NCBI GenBank assembly: GCA_017459865.1
Contig: JAFUCD010000008.1
Coordinates: 73,151-137,150 of the forward strand
DNA from: Oscillospiraceae bacterium
Lineage (GTDB): Bacteria > Bacillota_A > Clostridia > Oscillospirales > Oscillospiraceae
Direction of reading: 5' to 3'
DNA length: 64,000 nt
The notes below the pieces were generated by a model. That model did not search any database and was not told where the DNA came from. It saw only the letters and a list, made by a program, of their open reading frames with translations. Positions 53,683 to 63,287 of the stretch are shown one piece after another; the stretch's first letter is position 1, and each line of letters begins with the position of its first letter. The position numbers and the translations under genes were made by a program.

Positions 53683-53910
53683 ATGGCAAAATTTCATGGA
53701 CTGGTAACAATCAATGAGAATCTTTGCAAAGGCTGCGGTCTGTGCGCCCGCGCCTGCCCGATGAAGATCATTGAGTTGGCCAAAGACAAGATCAACGCGA
53801 AGGGTTATCACCCGGCGACCGTCGTTGCTCCGGAGAAGTGCATTGGCTGCGCTTCCTGCGCTCTGACATGTCCCGACGTGGTCATCCGCGTTGAAAAAGA
53901 AGCAGTTTAA
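53683..53910 (+). CDS. 2-oxoacid:ferredoxin oxidoreductase, ferredoxin-like (delta) subunit
   Basis: A 75-residue electron-transfer subunit with two [4Fe-4S] sites: Cys15/18/21/25 and Cys53/56/59/63. It passes electrons from the thiamine-diphosphate centre to ferredoxin. It is first of four subunit genes in the order delta-alpha-beta-gamma, as in VOR/KOR operons of Clostridia. A GAGGTAGC ribosome site precedes the ATG. Confidence 0.92.
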   Translation: MAKFHGLVTINENLCKGCGLCARACPMKIIELAKDKINAKGYHPATVVAPEKCIGCASCALTCPDVVIRVEKEAV

Positions 53911-53922
53911 GGAGGGTTCAAC

Positions 53923-55002
53923 ATGGCATTGGAGCTTATGAAAGGCAGCGAAGCGATCGCTGAGGCTGCCATTCGTGCTGGCGCACGTTATTTCTTCGGA
54001 TACCCCATCACTCCGCAGACGGAGATTCCCGAGTATATGTCCGCGCGCATGCCTGAGGTTGGCGGCTGCTTCCTTCAGGCCGAGAGCGAGGTCGCGGCGA
54101 TCAACATGATCTATGGCGCTGCCGGTACCGGCGCCCGCGCCATCACCTCTTCCTCCAGCCCCGGCGTCAGCCTGAAGCAGGAGGGCATCAGCTACTGCGC
54201 CGGCGCGCAGCTGCCCTGCGTCATTCTGAACGTCATGCGCGGCGGCCCCGGCCTCGGCAACATTCAGGCCTCTCAGGGCGACTATCTTCAGGGCGTCAAG
54301 GGCGGCGGCAATGGCGACTACCATCTGCTGACCTTTGCTCCTGCGTCTGTTCAGGAAGCCATCGACATCATGATGTATGCGTTCGACAAGGCTGAGAAGT
54401 ATCGTGTTCCGGTCCTCTTCCTCGCCGACGGCATCATCGCCCAGATGATGGAGCCTGTTGAGATGCCCGAGATGGTCGATTTCAAGATCGATCCCGAAGC
54501 CAAGCCCTGGGCCTGCACCGGCTGGAAGCCCGGCGACGACCCCGAGAAGCGCGGCGTGATCAATTCCATCTACATCGACACCGAGACGCTTTCCGTTCAC
54601 AACGCGAAGCTGCAGAAGATCTATCGCGAGATCGAAGCCAACGAGCAGCAGTGGGAGTACTACAACGTCGAGGGCGCTGAGTATATCATCACGGCGTTCG
54701 GCACGGTCGCCCGTATCGCGAAGTCCGCGATCGACGAGCTCAAGGCCGAGGGCATCAACGTCGGCCTGGTCCGTCCGATCACCGTTTGGCCCTTCCCGTA
54801 TGACGCTGTCAAGGCCGCCTGCACCGCCCCCGGCGTGAAGGCTGTTCTGGACGTCGAGCTGAACGAAGGCCAGATGCTGCAGGACGTCAAGCTTGCGCTG
54901 AACGGCGCTACGCCCATCGACTTCTTTGGTCACCTCGGCAGCGAGATGCCGACCGTTGACGAAGTCAAGGCGAAGATCAAGAGCATGAAGGAGGGCAAAT
55001 AA
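53923..55002 (+). CDS. vorB: 2-oxoacid:ferredoxin oxidoreductase alpha subunit (VorB-like)
   Basis: A 359-residue subunit providing part of the thiamine diphosphate site. The N-terminus ELMKGSEAIAEAAIRAGARY, followed by FFGYPITPQTEIPEYMS, is the signature of subunits annotated as VorB (2-ketoisovalerate) in Clostridia, though 2-oxoglutarate is also possible. The oxidoreductase decarboxylates a 2-oxoacid to the acyl-CoA with ferredoxin reduction, or runs in reverse for biosynthesis. AAGGAGG precedes the ATG. Confidence 0.88.
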   Translation: MALELMKGSEAIAEAAIRAGARYFFGYPITPQTEIPEYMSARMPEVGGCFLQAESEVAAINMIYGAAGTGARAITSSSSPGVSLKQEGISYCAGAQLPCVILNVMRGGPGLGNIQASQGDYLQGVKGGGNGDYHLLTFAPASVQEAIDIMMYAFDKAEKYRVPVLFLADGIIAQMMEPVEMPEMVDFKIDPEAKPWACTGWKPGDDPEKRGVINSIYIDTETLSVHNAKLQKIYREIEANEQQWEYYNVEGAEYIITAFGTVARIAKSAIDELKAEGINVGLVRPITVWPFPYDAVKAACTAPGVKAVLDVELNEGQMLQDVKLALNGATPIDFFGHLGSEMPTVDEVKAKIKSMKEGK

Positions 55003-55752
<750 letters not shown>

Positions 55753-55754
55753 TC

Positions 55755-56300
55755 ATGATGAAACAGTTTATTTTTGCCGGTTTCGGCGGTCAGGGCATGC
55801 TCCTGATCGGTAAGTTCCTCGCGATGGCCTGCATGCTGGACGGAAAGCACGTCTCCTGGCTGCCTTCCTACGGCCCTGAGATGCGCGGCGGCACGGCGAA
55901 CTGCTCCGTCACTGTCAGCGACGAGCCCGTCGGCTCTCCGCTGGTCGATATGGCGGACTGCATCGTCGCCATGAACCGTCCTTCTCTCGATAAGTTCGAG
56001 AGCAAGGTCAAGCCCGGCGGCGTCCTCGTCATCAACAGCTCTATCATCGACCGCAAGGCCGAGCGTGACGACATCAAGGTCGTTTACTGCGACGCGCAGC
56101 GCATCGCTGAGGAGATCAAGAACCCGAAGGGCGCCAACGTTGCGATCCTCGGCTCTCTGATGGCTGCTGAGCCCATCGTCTCTGATGAGCTCATGAGCGA
56201 AGCGATCCGCATCGAGCTTGGCGAGCGCAAGGCCAAGTTCCTGCCCGGCAACATGAAGGCCTTCGAGGCCGGTAAGGCTGCCGCCGCAGAGCAGATCTGA
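55755..56300 (+). CDS. 2-oxoacid:ferredoxin oxidoreductase gamma subunit
   Basis: A 181-residue subunit with the flavin- or CoA-side signature [14 protein letters not shown] at 7-20 and [13 protein letters not shown]. It completes the four-subunit enzyme. It begins three bases after the beta stop. A distinct gamma-type paralogue stands alone at 63288-63833. Confidence 0.92.
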   Translation: MMKQFIFAGFGGQGMLLIGKFLAMACMLDGKHVSWLPSYGPEMRGGTANCSVTVSDEPVGSPLVDMADCIVAMNRPSLDKFESKVKPGGVLVINSSIIDRKAERDDIKVVYCDAQRIAEEIKNPKGANVAILGSLMAAEPIVSDELMSEAIRIELGERKAKFLPGNMKAFEAGKAAAAEQI

Positions 56301-56314
56301 TCCAATCAATAGTT

Positions 56315-56348
56315 CAAAATGGCTGTCTCGATCGAGGCAGCCATTTTG
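56315..56348. terminator. Bidirectional terminator between the oxidoreductase operon and spoVAE
   Basis: CAAAATGGCTG pairs with CAGCCATTTTG (56315-56325, 56338-56348), with a CTCGA/TCGAG inner stem. Confidence 0.9.
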
Positions 56349-56708
56349 TTATTCCTTTGCCTTGGCACGAAACAGACTTGCCATGAACAAGCCTGAGAGC
56401 ACCGCACAGCAGATCCCTCCGGCAGAGGACCTCAGACCGCCGGTGAAGATCCCGAGCGCTCCGCTGCTTTGCACAGCTTCCCGCACCCCCTTTGCCAGGA
56501 GGTGTCCAAACCCTGTGAGCGGCACCGATGCTCCGGCGCCCGCCCAGTCCAAGAGCGGTTGATACACGCCCACAGCACTCAGCAGCACGCCTGCAACCAC
56601 ATACAGCGAGAGGATACGCGCCGGTGTGAGCTGCGTCTTGTCGAGCAGGATCTGACCGATCCCGCACAGCAGCCCGCCGACCAGAAAAGCTTTTAAGAAT
56701 ATCATCAT
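56349..56708 (-). CDS. spoVAE: Stage V sporulation protein AE
   Basis: A 119-residue membrane protein with about four helices, of the SpoVAC/SpoVAEb family, which forms the channel for dipicolinic acid uptake into, and release from, the spore core. Characteristic segments are FLVGGLLCGIGQILLDKT near the start and GLRSSAGGICCAVLSGLF near the end. ATG 56708 overlaps the spoVAD stop (ATGA). spoVAC, usually next to these genes, is not in the window. Confidence 0.9.
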   Translation of the reverse strand: MMIFLKAFLVGGLLCGIGQILLDKTQLTPARILSLYVVAGVLLSAVGVYQPLLDWAGAGASVPLTGFGHLLAKGVREAVQSSGALGIFTGGLRSSAGGICCAVLSGLFMASLFRAKAKE

Positions 56709-57718
56709 GGATCCACCTCGATACTGACCGCGTGACAGATCGCCGGGATGCTTTCCTTCTGCATGGAGGTCGTCGGCGACATGAGCGCCCCGGTCGCGGC
56801 AAACAGGAGCTTTTTCAGCTCGCCTTCCCGCATCCTTCGCAGGAGATGTCCCGCGAGCACGACCGCGCTGCAGCCGCAGCCGGAGCCGCCTGCATGCACA
56901 TCCTGACGCTCTCGGTCATAGATCATTCTTCCGCAGTCATCATAGTTGTCAAGAAGTACGCCATCCTGCCGAAACAACTCGGTAACGATGTTGTGACCGT
57001 GATGCCCCAGATCGCCGGTCACGATCAGATCATAATCTGCCGGCGCTCTTCCGGTATCCGTAAAATGCTCTTTCAGGGTGTCATAAGCGGCGGGCGCCAT
57101 CGCAGCGCCCATGTTGGTCATATCCTTCACACCCAGATCCAGGATCCTGCCCGTCGTGACTGTGGTGATACGAGGGCCGAACCCGGTGCTGGAGACCAGC
57201 ACACAACCGGCTCCCGTCACAGTCCATTGCGCGGTCGGCGTTCTCACGCCGCCGTATCCCAGCGGGAATCGATATTGCCGCTCCGCGGTGCAGTAGTGGG
57301 AGCCGGTCAGCGCGGCGCATGTGTCCGCGGCTCCGCCGTCGATCAGCAGGGCGGCCAACGCCATCGATTCCGCCATAGTGGAGCAGGCGCCGTACAGCCC
57401 CAGATAGGGCGCCCGGATGTCCCGCATGGCGTAAGCCGCACCCGCGCATTGATTCTGCAGATCGCCGGAGAGGATCAGGTCCAGATCGTCCGGTTCGATC
57501 TCCGCTTTTTGACATGCCAAGCGCAGGCAGCGCGTGAACATCGTGCTCTCGCCCTGTTCCCATGTCTTTTGCGAAAAATAGGCGTCCGCTTCGACCAGAT
57601 CAAAGCGATCGCCGAGCGGTCCGTCGCCTTCCTTTTTGCCCGCGATAGCTGCAGAAGCGCGCAGACAGGGCGGGGCGGAGAGCTTTACGGTCTGCCGCCC
57701 GATTCGTTTGTTGTGCAT
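56705..57718 (-). CDS. spoVAD: Stage V sporulation protein AD
   Basis: A 337-residue protein with a thiolase-like fold that binds dipicolinic acid in spore assembly. It has the conserved LYGACSTMAESMALA (about 128-142), TGSHYCTAERQYRFPLGYG and the glycine-rich GSGCGCSAVVLAGHLL. In Bacillus it is made in the forespore under SigG. Here it follows spoIIID by only 40 bases, with no convincing terminator between; a separate forespore promoter would be needed, but I could not identify one clearly. Confidence 0.93.
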   Translation of the reverse strand: MHNKRIGRQTVKLSAPPCLRASAAIAGKKEGDGPLGDRFDLVEADAYFSQKTWEQGESTMFTRCLRLACQKAEIEPDDLDLILSGDLQNQCAGAAYAMRDIRAPYLGLYGACSTMAESMALAALLIDGGAADTCAALTGSHYCTAERQYRFPLGYGGVRTPTAQWTVTGAGCVLVSSTGFGPRITTVTTGRILDLGVKDMTNMGAAMAPAAYDTLKEHFTDTGRAPADYDLIVTGDLGHHGHNIVTELFRQDGVLLDNYDDCGRMIYDRERQDVHAGGSGCGCSAVVLAGHLLRRMREGELKKLLFAATGALMSPTTSMQKESIPAICHAVSIEVDP

Positions 57719-57758
57719 CTGATCACCTTCGGAGCTAGTTTATCCGAGGATGTTCGTT

Positions 57759-58019
57759 CTATGTATGGTCCGATAAAGCCTGATACTTTTTTCTCGTAGC
57801 CATGCCGCCCCGAATGTGGCGCTCGGCTTTGTTTTGCTCCAGAACGATGCGGACCTTTTCAAAGAGGATCGGATCGATCCTGCTAAGACGCTCGGTCAGG
57901 TCCTTGTGAACGGTGGACTTGCTGATCTGAAAATGACCGGCAGCAGATCGGACGGTCGCATTGTTTTCAATCATATAGTTGCCCAGCTCGCGGGCGCGGT
58001 CTTCTATTTGGTTGCGCAA
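57759..58019 (-). CDS. spoIIID: Sporulation transcriptional regulator SpoIIID
   Basis: An 86-residue mother-cell DNA-binding protein. The helix-turn-helix region FQISKSTVHKDLTERL is nearly identical to Bacillus SpoIIID, and the basic C-terminal HIRGGMATRKKY is kept. No in-frame ATG fits; TTG 58019 with GGGAG nine bases before gives the same N-terminal length as Bacillus. A SigE-type promoter lies upstream (58079-58051). Confidence 0.93.
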   Translation of the reverse strand: MRNQIEDRARELGNYMIENNATVRSAAGHFQISKSTVHKDLTERLSRIDPILFEKVRIVLEQNKAERHIRGGMATRKKYQALSDHT

Positions 58020-58050
58020 AGGCCATCACTCCCGATGTACTCTTGCATCA

Positions 58051-58079
58051 TTTATATGATCGAAAATCGGGCAATATGA
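58051..58079 (-). promoter_or_regulatory. SigE-type promoter of spoIIID
   Basis: On the minus strand TCATATT (58079-58073) matches the SigE -35 consensus KMATATT exactly. After 14 bp comes CATATAAA (58058-58051), close to the -10 CATACAHT. spoIIID is a SigE gene in Bacillus, which supports the call. Confidence 0.7.
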
Positions 58080-58140
58080 GATCGAATGACGATTGTTGTT
58101 TGCGATGGCTAACAGATATTGAAAATTCATAAAAAGTGTA

Positions 58141-58190
58141 TTGACAAATACCCCTGCGGGGTATATATTATAAATACCCTGCGGGGGTAT
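58141..58190 (+). promoter_or_regulatory. Copper-operon promoter with two CsoR operators
   Basis: TTGACA (58141-58146), 17 bp, TATATT (58164-58169). Two GC-rich inverted repeats, ATACCCC-TGC-GGGGTAT (58148-58164) and ATACCCTGCGGGGGTAT (58174-58190), fit CsoR sites. The first fills the spacer and the second covers the transcription start, so bound CsoR would block RNA polymerase. Confidence 0.88.
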
Positions 58191-58209
58191 TTTGCAAAGA
58201 GGTGATCGT

Positions 58210-58524
58210 ATGACGGAGGAACACGCGTGCTGCTGCGGAAGCACGGATAAACATACGATGCGCTCAGAGGACGAGCGCAGGAAGCTTCTCAACCGCCTGA
58301 GCCGGATCGAAGGTCAGATCCGGGGACTGAAAGGGATGCTTGAGAAAAACGCATATTGCCCGGATATCCTGACGCAGTCGGCAGCGGTGAGCGCGGCGAT
58401 CAATTCCTTCAATAAAGAGCTGCTCGCCAGTCATATTCGTCATTGCGTAGTGCGCGATATCCGCGCCGGAGACGATGATGTGATCGACGAGCTTGTTGCA
58501 ACGCTGCAGAAGCTGATGAAATAG
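58210..58524 (+). CDS. csoR: Copper-sensing repressor CsoR
   Basis: A 104-residue all-helical repressor. Cu(I) ligands Cys50, His75 and Cys79 have the exact 25- and 4-residue spacing of the M. tuberculosis protein (Cys36, His61, Cys65). The N-terminus has an additional CCC cluster. It is first gene of the copper operon and should repress itself from the tandem sites just upstream, releasing on Cu(I). GAGGTGATC precedes ATG 58210. Confidence 0.94.
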   Translation: MTEEHACCCGSTDKHTMRSEDERRKLLNRLSRIEGQIRGLKGMLEKNAYCPDILTQSAAVSAAINSFNKELLASHIRHCVVRDIRAGDDDVIDELVATLQKLMK

Positions 58525-58547
58525 GATGCTCGAAAAGGAGAGTCGTT

Positions 58548-58919
58548 ATGAATACTGCAACTTATATTATCATTGCGATCGTAGCTGTGATCGTGTTTTT
58601 TGCCATCCGCTCCAGCGCCAAGCACATGAAGGGTGAGGGAGGCTGCTGCGGCGGCGGGGACACGGTGATCCGCGAAGAGGCGAAGGTCCTGGACAATCCC
58701 GTAATCGGGAAGAAGATCGTCCACATCGAGGGGATGCACTGCGAAAACTGCAAGAACAGCGTCGAGCGCCATGTCAACAAGATCGAGGGCGCGGCCTGTG
58801 AGGTCGACCTGAAAAAGAATCAGGCGGTCGTTTCGTACGATCGGGAGATCGACGAAAATCGTCTTCGCCGCGTGATCGAGCTTCTGGACTTTACCGTGAC
58901 CGGCATCGAGGAAGCGTAA
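58548..58919 (+). CDS. Membrane-anchored heavy-metal-associated (HMA) protein
   Basis: A 123-residue protein. An N-terminal membrane helix (about 5-20) is followed by a Gly/Cys linker (GGCCGGG at 31-37) and a C-terminal HMA domain with GMHCENC (Cys65, Cys68). It probably binds Cu(I) at the membrane and hands it to CopA or CsoR. It ends one base before copA starts, so the stoichiometry is likely coupled. Confidence 0.85.
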   Translation: MNTATYIIIAIVAVIVFFAIRSSAKHMKGEGGCCGGGDTVIREEAKVLDNPVIGKKIVHIEGMHCENCKNSVERHVNKIEGAACEVDLKKNQAVVSYDREIDENRLRRVIELLDFTVTGIEEA

Positions 58920-58920
58920 T

Positions 58921-61461
58921 ATGGAACAGTATCTTGTCACCGGCATGAGCTGCGCTGCCTGCAGCACGCGTGTGGAGAAAGCGGTCTCCAAGGTGCCCGG
59001 CGTTACGTCATGCTCGGTCAGTCTGCTGACCAATTCCATGGGCGTGGAGGGCACGGCTTCGGAGCAGGCGATCATCGACGCTGTCACAGAGGCGGGCTAC
59101 GGGGCTTCCAGAAAGGGCGCACAGACAGCTCAGAGCGCATCCGCACCGGACGCCGAGCTTCTCCGTGATACGGAGACGCCGAAGCTCAGACGCCGTCTGA
59201 TCGCTTCTCTTGGCTTCCTGATCGTGCTGATGTATGTGTCCATGGGGCACATGATGTGGGGCTGGCCGCTGCCGCATTGGTTTGATGACAACCATGTCGC
59301 GATGGGATTGGTGCAGCTTCTGCTTGCCGCCATCGTCATGGTCATCAATCAGAAATTCTTCATCAGCGGCTTTAAGAGCCTTCTGCACGGCGCGCCGAAT
59401 ATGGACACGCTCGTTGCGCTCGGGTCCTCCGCGTCGTTTGTCTGGAGCACCTATGTGCTGCTCGCCATGACGCGCGCGCAGGTCGACGGCAACGCCGAAG
59501 CTGTGATGGCCTATATGCACGACTTCTATTTTGAATCCGCGGCGATGATCCTTGCGCTGATCACAGTCGGCAAAATGCTGGAGGCGCGCTCCAAAGGCAA
59601 GACTACGGATGCGCTGAAAAGTCTGATGCAGCTTGCGCCCGAGACCGCGACCGTGATCCGCGGCGAGCAGGAACGCGTTGTCCCGATCGAGCAGGTGCAG
59701 AAGGGCGATGTCTTTGTGGTCCGCCCGGGTGAGCGCATCCCCGTGGACGGCATCGTGCTCTCCGGCGAAAGCGCCGTTGACGAATCCGCGCTGACCGGTG
59801 AGAGCATCCCGGTCGACAAGGCGGCTGGAAACACGGTTTCAGCGGCGACTGTGAACCGCTCCGGGCTCCTGCGGTGCGAGGCGACACGCGTGGGTGAGGA
59901 CACCACGCTCTCTCAGATCATCAAAATGGTGAGCGACGCCGCCGCGACCAAGGCGCCGATCGCCAAGATCGCGGATCGGGTTTCCGGCATTTTTGTGCCG
60001 GCTGTGATCAGCATCTCGGTCGTTGTCACCATCGTCTGGCTGCTCATCGGGAAGGAATTCAGCTTTGCGCTCGCGCGGGGCATCTCCGTTTTGGTCATCA
60101 GCTGTCCCTGCGCGCTGGGGCTTGCAACGCCGGTCGCGATCATGGTGGGCAATGGCTTGGGAGCGAAAAACGGGATCCTGTTCAAAACCGCTGTCTCGTT
60201 GGAGGAGACCGGAAAGACGCAGATCGTCGTGCTGGACAAGACCGGCACGATCACCAGCGGAGAACCGCGCGTGACCGATCTGGTCCCCGCGGACCAGACA
60301 GATCCGCAAACGCTGCTTTCGCTTGCTTACGCGCTGGAGCGGGGGAGCGAGCATCCGCTCTCCAAGGCGATCCGGCAGGAGGCGGAGTCACGCGGCCTTA
60401 CTGCCGCGCAGGTGACGGAATTTCGCGCCCTGCCCGGCAATGGGGTCACGGCGGTGCTGGATGGGCAAAGGCTCTCCGGCGGAAGTTTGCAGTATATCCG
60501 CTCGATCACGCGCGTTCCCGAAGAGCTTGTTCAGACGGCGGAGAAGCTGGCTGCGCGCGGGAAAACGCCGCTTCTGTTTGCCGCGGAGGATCAGCTGCTC
60601 GGTATGATCGCGGTCGCCGATACCATCAAGGAGGACAGTCCGCAGGCGATCCGTGAGCTGCAGAACATGGGCATGCGCGTCGTGATGCTGACCGGCGACA
60701 ACGCCGGCACGGCGCGGGCGATCGGCGCGGAAGCCGGCGTCGATCATGTCATCGCCGGCGTCCTTCCCGACGGGAAGGAGCGCGTGGTTCAGCGCCTGCA
60801 GGAATACGGAAAGGTCGCCATGGTCGGCGATGGGATCAATGACGCGCCCGCGCTGACGCGTGCCGATATGGGCATCGCGATCGGCGCCGGGACGGATGTT
60901 GCGATCGACGCGGCGGACGTCGTGCTGATGAACAGTAACCTGAGCGATGTGCCGGCAGCGATCCGGCTGAGCCGGGCGACGCTGCGCAACATCCATGAAA
61001 ATCTGTTCTGGGCGTTCTTTTATAATGTGATCTGCATTCCGCTGGCAGCGGGCGTGTTCGTGTCGCTCGGTCTGACGCTCAACCCGATGATCGGCGCCGC
61101 GGCGATGAGTCTGTCCAGCTTCTGCGTCGTCACAAATGCGCTGCGACTGAATTTGTTCAAGCTTCGTGACGCAGCAAAGGATCGAAAAACCGCACCGGTC
61201 ACATTGCCGGATGCTGTATTTGAAGAATATGAAAAGGAGGGATCCGGTATGGAAAAAACCATTCAGATCGAGGGCATGATGTGTCAGCATTGCGAGGCGC
61301 GCGTCAAGAAAACGCTTGAGAAATTCGACGTGGTCGAAAGCGCCGTCGTGAGCCATGAGGCCGGAACTGCCGTCGTTACGCTGAGCGGTCCGATGGATGA
61401 GGACGCGGTCCGTCAGGCGATCGAGGATCAGGACTATAAGGTCCTCGGATTTTCTGACTGA
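58921..61461 (+). CDS. copA: Copper-exporting P1B-type ATPase
   Basis: An 846-residue Cu(I) exporter. N-terminal HMA domain with CAAC at 11-14; eight membrane helices; metal-site CPC at 395-397; phosphorylation motif DKTGT at 439-443; GDGIND at 636-641. Unusually, a second complete HMA domain (about 777-846, CQHC at 788-791) is attached after the last helices. Inside the gene, AAGGAGG at 61234-61240 stands eight bases before an in-frame ATG at 61249, so this domain may also be made alone as a CopZ-like chaperone. Confidence 0.94.
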   Translation: MEQYLVTGMSCAACSTRVEKAVSKVPGVTSCSVSLLTNSMGVEGTASEQAIIDAVTEAGYGASRKGAQTAQSASAPDAELLRDTETPKLRRRLIASLGFLIVLMYVSMGHMMWGWPLPHWFDDNHVAMGLVQLLLAAIVMVINQKFFISGFKSLLHGAPNMDTLVALGSSASFVWSTYVLLAMTRAQVDGNAEAVMAYMHDFYFESAAMILALITVGKMLEARSKGKTTDALKSLMQLAPETATVIRGEQERVVPIEQVQKGDVFVVRPGERIPVDGIVLSGESAVDESALTGESIPVDKAAGNTVSAATVNRSGLLRCEATRVGEDTTLSQIIKMVSDAAATKAPIAKIADRVSGIFVPAVISISVVVTIVWLLIGKEFSFALARGISVLVISCPCALGLATPVAIMVGNGLGAKNGILFKTAVSLEETGKTQIVVLDKTGTITSGEPRVTDLVPADQTDPQTLLSLAYALERGSEHPLSKAIRQEAESRGLTAAQVTEFRALPGNGVTAVLDGQRLSGGSLQYIRSITRVPEELVQTAEKLAARGKTPLLFAAEDQLLGMIAVADTIKEDSPQAIRELQNMGMRVVMLTGDNAGTARAIGAEAGVDHVIAGVLPDGKERVVQRLQEYGKVAMVGDGINDAPALTRADMGIAIGAGTDVAIDAADVVLMNSNLSDVPAAIRLSRATLRNIHENLFWAFFYNVICIPLAAGVFVSLGLTLNPMIGAAAMSLSSFCVVTNALRLNLFKLRDAAKDRKTAPVTLPDAVFEEYEKEGSGMEKTIQIEGMMCQHCEARVKKTLEKFDVVESAVVSHEAGTAVVTLSGPMDEDAVRQAIEDQDYKVLGFSD
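61249..61461 (+). CDS. Putative internal CopZ-like copper chaperone within copA
   Basis: If translation starts at the internal ATG 61249, the product is a 70-residue HMA protein ([18 protein letters not shown]...), the size of free CopZ. The ribosome site AAGGAGG with an eight-base gap is as good as any in the window, and the preceding residues (EEYEKEGSG) look like a linker. Whether it is used cannot be known from sequence. Confidence 0.5.
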   Translation: MEKTIQIEGMMCQHCEARVKKTLEKFDVVESAVVSHEAGTAVVTLSGPMDEDAVRQAIEDQDYKVLGFSD

Positions 61462-61475
61462 GTAGATCGCATTCA

Positions 61476-61517
61476 GCAAAAACAGCCGGGCACGTTGATG
61501 TGCTCGGCTGTTTTGCT
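61476..61517. terminator. Bidirectional terminator between copA and the DUF3048 gene
   Basis: GCAAAAACAGCCGGGCAC (61476-61493) pairs with GTGCTCGGCTGTTTTGC (61500-61516) with one wobble and one bulge. Confidence 0.9.
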
Positions 61518-61531
61518 ATGCGGATAATATT

Positions 61532-62605
61532 TTAGCTGAAGCTGACCTCGCTGCCGTTGTTGACGATGCAGCAGTAGGTCGCGCCGCGGGACAGGAACAG
61601 CGGCGTGCCGTCCTGCAGCGTGTACGTAAAGGGACTGTCGATATCCGGACGGCTCCAGTTGATGGCGACGAACTGACCGCCTGTGATGAAATAGCCTGTG
61701 CCGCTGCCGACGACCTCAACCTCATTGTGACCCTTCTCGTCGCCGGTCATATTGATCGTGGTGTTGAGCACCATGACATTGGCAAAGCTCACGATCTGGT
61801 TGTTGCCGCCGTCGATATAGTCGCCGTCATACTGCGCGGCGGTATACATGCCGGTATCCGCGTGGTATGTGAAGCTCGTCGTCTTGGATCTTGTTACGGC
61901 AACGGAAACGCCGTTGGCGGCGCCGCCGGTGCATTGACTGATCGCGTCGTCGGCAAAGTTCAGACCGGAGGTGTAGCTCCCGTTGTGCTCCAGACGGAAC
62001 CCGCGCTCAGCGGCGTAGGCCGCGACCTGATCCGCGTGCAGGAAGAGCGTGTGCTCTGTGCCGTGTGCGCCGCGGCTGGGATCGCGATAGAACAGCGCGG
62101 CGCTCGCCGCGTCGTCGCGGACGCCGTCCAGATGCTCATAACCGCTGGTGGCGAGATCGCTGTAGGCCTGCTCGCTGCCACCTGCGTGGACGAGGATCGC
62201 GTCGTAAGCACGCGCGATGCTCAGATAGTACGGACGCACGCTGCGGATGCTGCCCATGTTCGGCACGCTGTTCAGGTCGCTGAACACGGCGATCATACGC
62301 GTGATGCCGCCCTCGGCCTCGATCTCATAGATCCAGGCGGCGGCGCTCGTGCCGACCTGAGGCTGGGCGTAGATGATATTGTTGATCATGACCGCGTACG
62401 GGCGCAGCGCAGAGGGCTGATCCACCGGCACGCCGGTCAGCGGATCGAAATCAGAGGGAACATAGGGTTCGTCGGTCGCGCCGGGCGTCGGAGCGACGGA
62501 GGGGTTTTCGCGCTGCTCGGCAGCTTCATTGTCAGCGCTCTTGGAGCTGCAGGCTGTGCAGAACAGCATCAGCAGCGCAAGCGCGATCGCAAGATATCGT
62601 TTCAA
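61532..62605 (-). CDS. DUF3048 domain lipoprotein (YerB-like)
   Basis: A 357-residue secreted lipoprotein. Signal peptide with lipobox FCTAC (Cys19). A Glu/Pro-rich spacer of about 25 residues is followed by the DUF3048 domain: PLTGVPV, RPYAVMINN, GGITRMIAVF and SIRSVRPYY are typical. The C-terminal part (about 240-357) forms the second half of the domain. YerB-type proteins are of unknown function, possibly envelope-associated. It has a TTGACA/TATCAT promoter overlapping the -35 of the divergent YwlG gene. Confidence 0.87.
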   Translation of the reverse strand: MKRYLAIALALLMLFCTACSSKSADNEAAEQRENPSVAPTPGATDEPYVPSDFDPLTGVPVDQPSALRPYAVMINNIIYAQPQVGTSAAAWIYEIEAEGGITRMIAVFSDLNSVPNMGSIRSVRPYYLSIARAYDAILVHAGGSEQAYSDLATSGYEHLDGVRDDAASAALFYRDPSRGAHGTEHTLFLHADQVAAYAAERGFRLEHNGSYTSGLNFADDAISQCTGGAANGVSVAVTRSKTTSFTYHADTGMYTAAQYDGDYIDGGNNQIVSFANVMVLNTTINMTGDEKGHNEVEVVGSGTGYFITGGQFVAINWSRPDIDSPFTYTLQDGTPLFLSRGATYCCIVNNGSEVSFS

Positions 62606-62641
62606 AAGATATGCACCTCTCTTTGTGTTTTTGCATGTCCC

Positions 62642-62670
62642 ATGATACTCGTTTTTCGTCCGATTGTCAA
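62642..62670 (-). promoter_or_regulatory. SigA promoter of the DUF3048 gene
   Basis: On the minus strand TTGACA (62670-62665), 17 bp, TATCAT (62647-62642). It shares five bases of its -35 with the plus-strand promoter at 62664. Confidence 0.8.
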
Positions 62671-62692
62671 ATTGTCTCTATTGTGGTATACT
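62664..62692 (+). promoter_or_regulatory. SigA promoter of the YwlG gene
   Basis: TTGTCA (62664-62669), 17 bp, TATACT (62687-62692). Confidence 0.8.
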
Positions 62693-62730
62693 TCGAATAG
62701 ATCTCATCATCATGAAACGGAGATGTTTTT

Positions 62731-63276
62731 ATGTACACGACTATTCAGGCAGAGGCCTCGACCGCGATCCGCGAGCTGATCGAAGCAGCGAAGCTGCGTC
62801 CCGGGCAGCTTGTTGTGATCGGCTGCTCCTCCAGCGAGATCGTCGGGCAGCGGATCGGCAAGGGCTCTACGCCGGAGGCGGCGAATGCGGTCGTCGAAGC
62901 GATCCTGCCGATCCTGCGCGAAAACGGTCTGCAGCTGGCGGCACAATGCTGCGAGCACCTGAACCGTGCTCTGATCGTGGAGCGCGCGGTTGCCGAGCAG
63001 CGCGGTTATGAGATCGTCTGTGTCAAGCCGCAGCCCAAGGCGGGCGGTTCCTTTGCAACGGCAGTTTACGCCGCGATGGAGGATCCGGTCGCTGTGGAAT
63101 TCGTGAAGGCGGATGCGGGACTCGATATCGGCAACACGCTGATCGGCATGCATCTGAAGCATGTGGCTGTGCCGCTGCGCCTCTCTGTCAAAACGATTGG
63201 CGAGGCCTCCGTCAATGCCGCGCGGACGCGCCCGAAGCTGATCGGCGGCGTGCGTGCGGTCTATCCCGAGGATTGA
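62731..63276 (+). CDS. TIGR01440/YwlG family protein
   Basis: A 181-residue cytoplasmic protein of a conserved Firmicute family (DUF436) without assigned function. The N-terminus ends with GQLVVIGCSSSEIVGQRIGK, and there are CCEHLNRALIVER and GSFATAVYAAM motifs. The C-terminus GGVRAVYPE is conserved. It is followed 11 bases later by an orphan oxidoreductase gamma subunit, so both are probably transcribed from the TTGTCA/TATACT promoter. Confidence 0.85.
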   Translation: MYTTIQAEASTAIRELIEAAKLRPGQLVVIGCSSSEIVGQRIGKGSTPEAANAVVEAILPILRENGLQLAAQCCEHLNRALIVERAVAEQRGYEIVCVKPQPKAGGSFATAVYAAMEDPVAVEFVKADAGLDIGNTLIGMHLKHVAVPLRLSVKTIGEASVNAARTRPKLIGGVRAVYPED

Positions 63277-63287
63277 ACAGGAACCGT

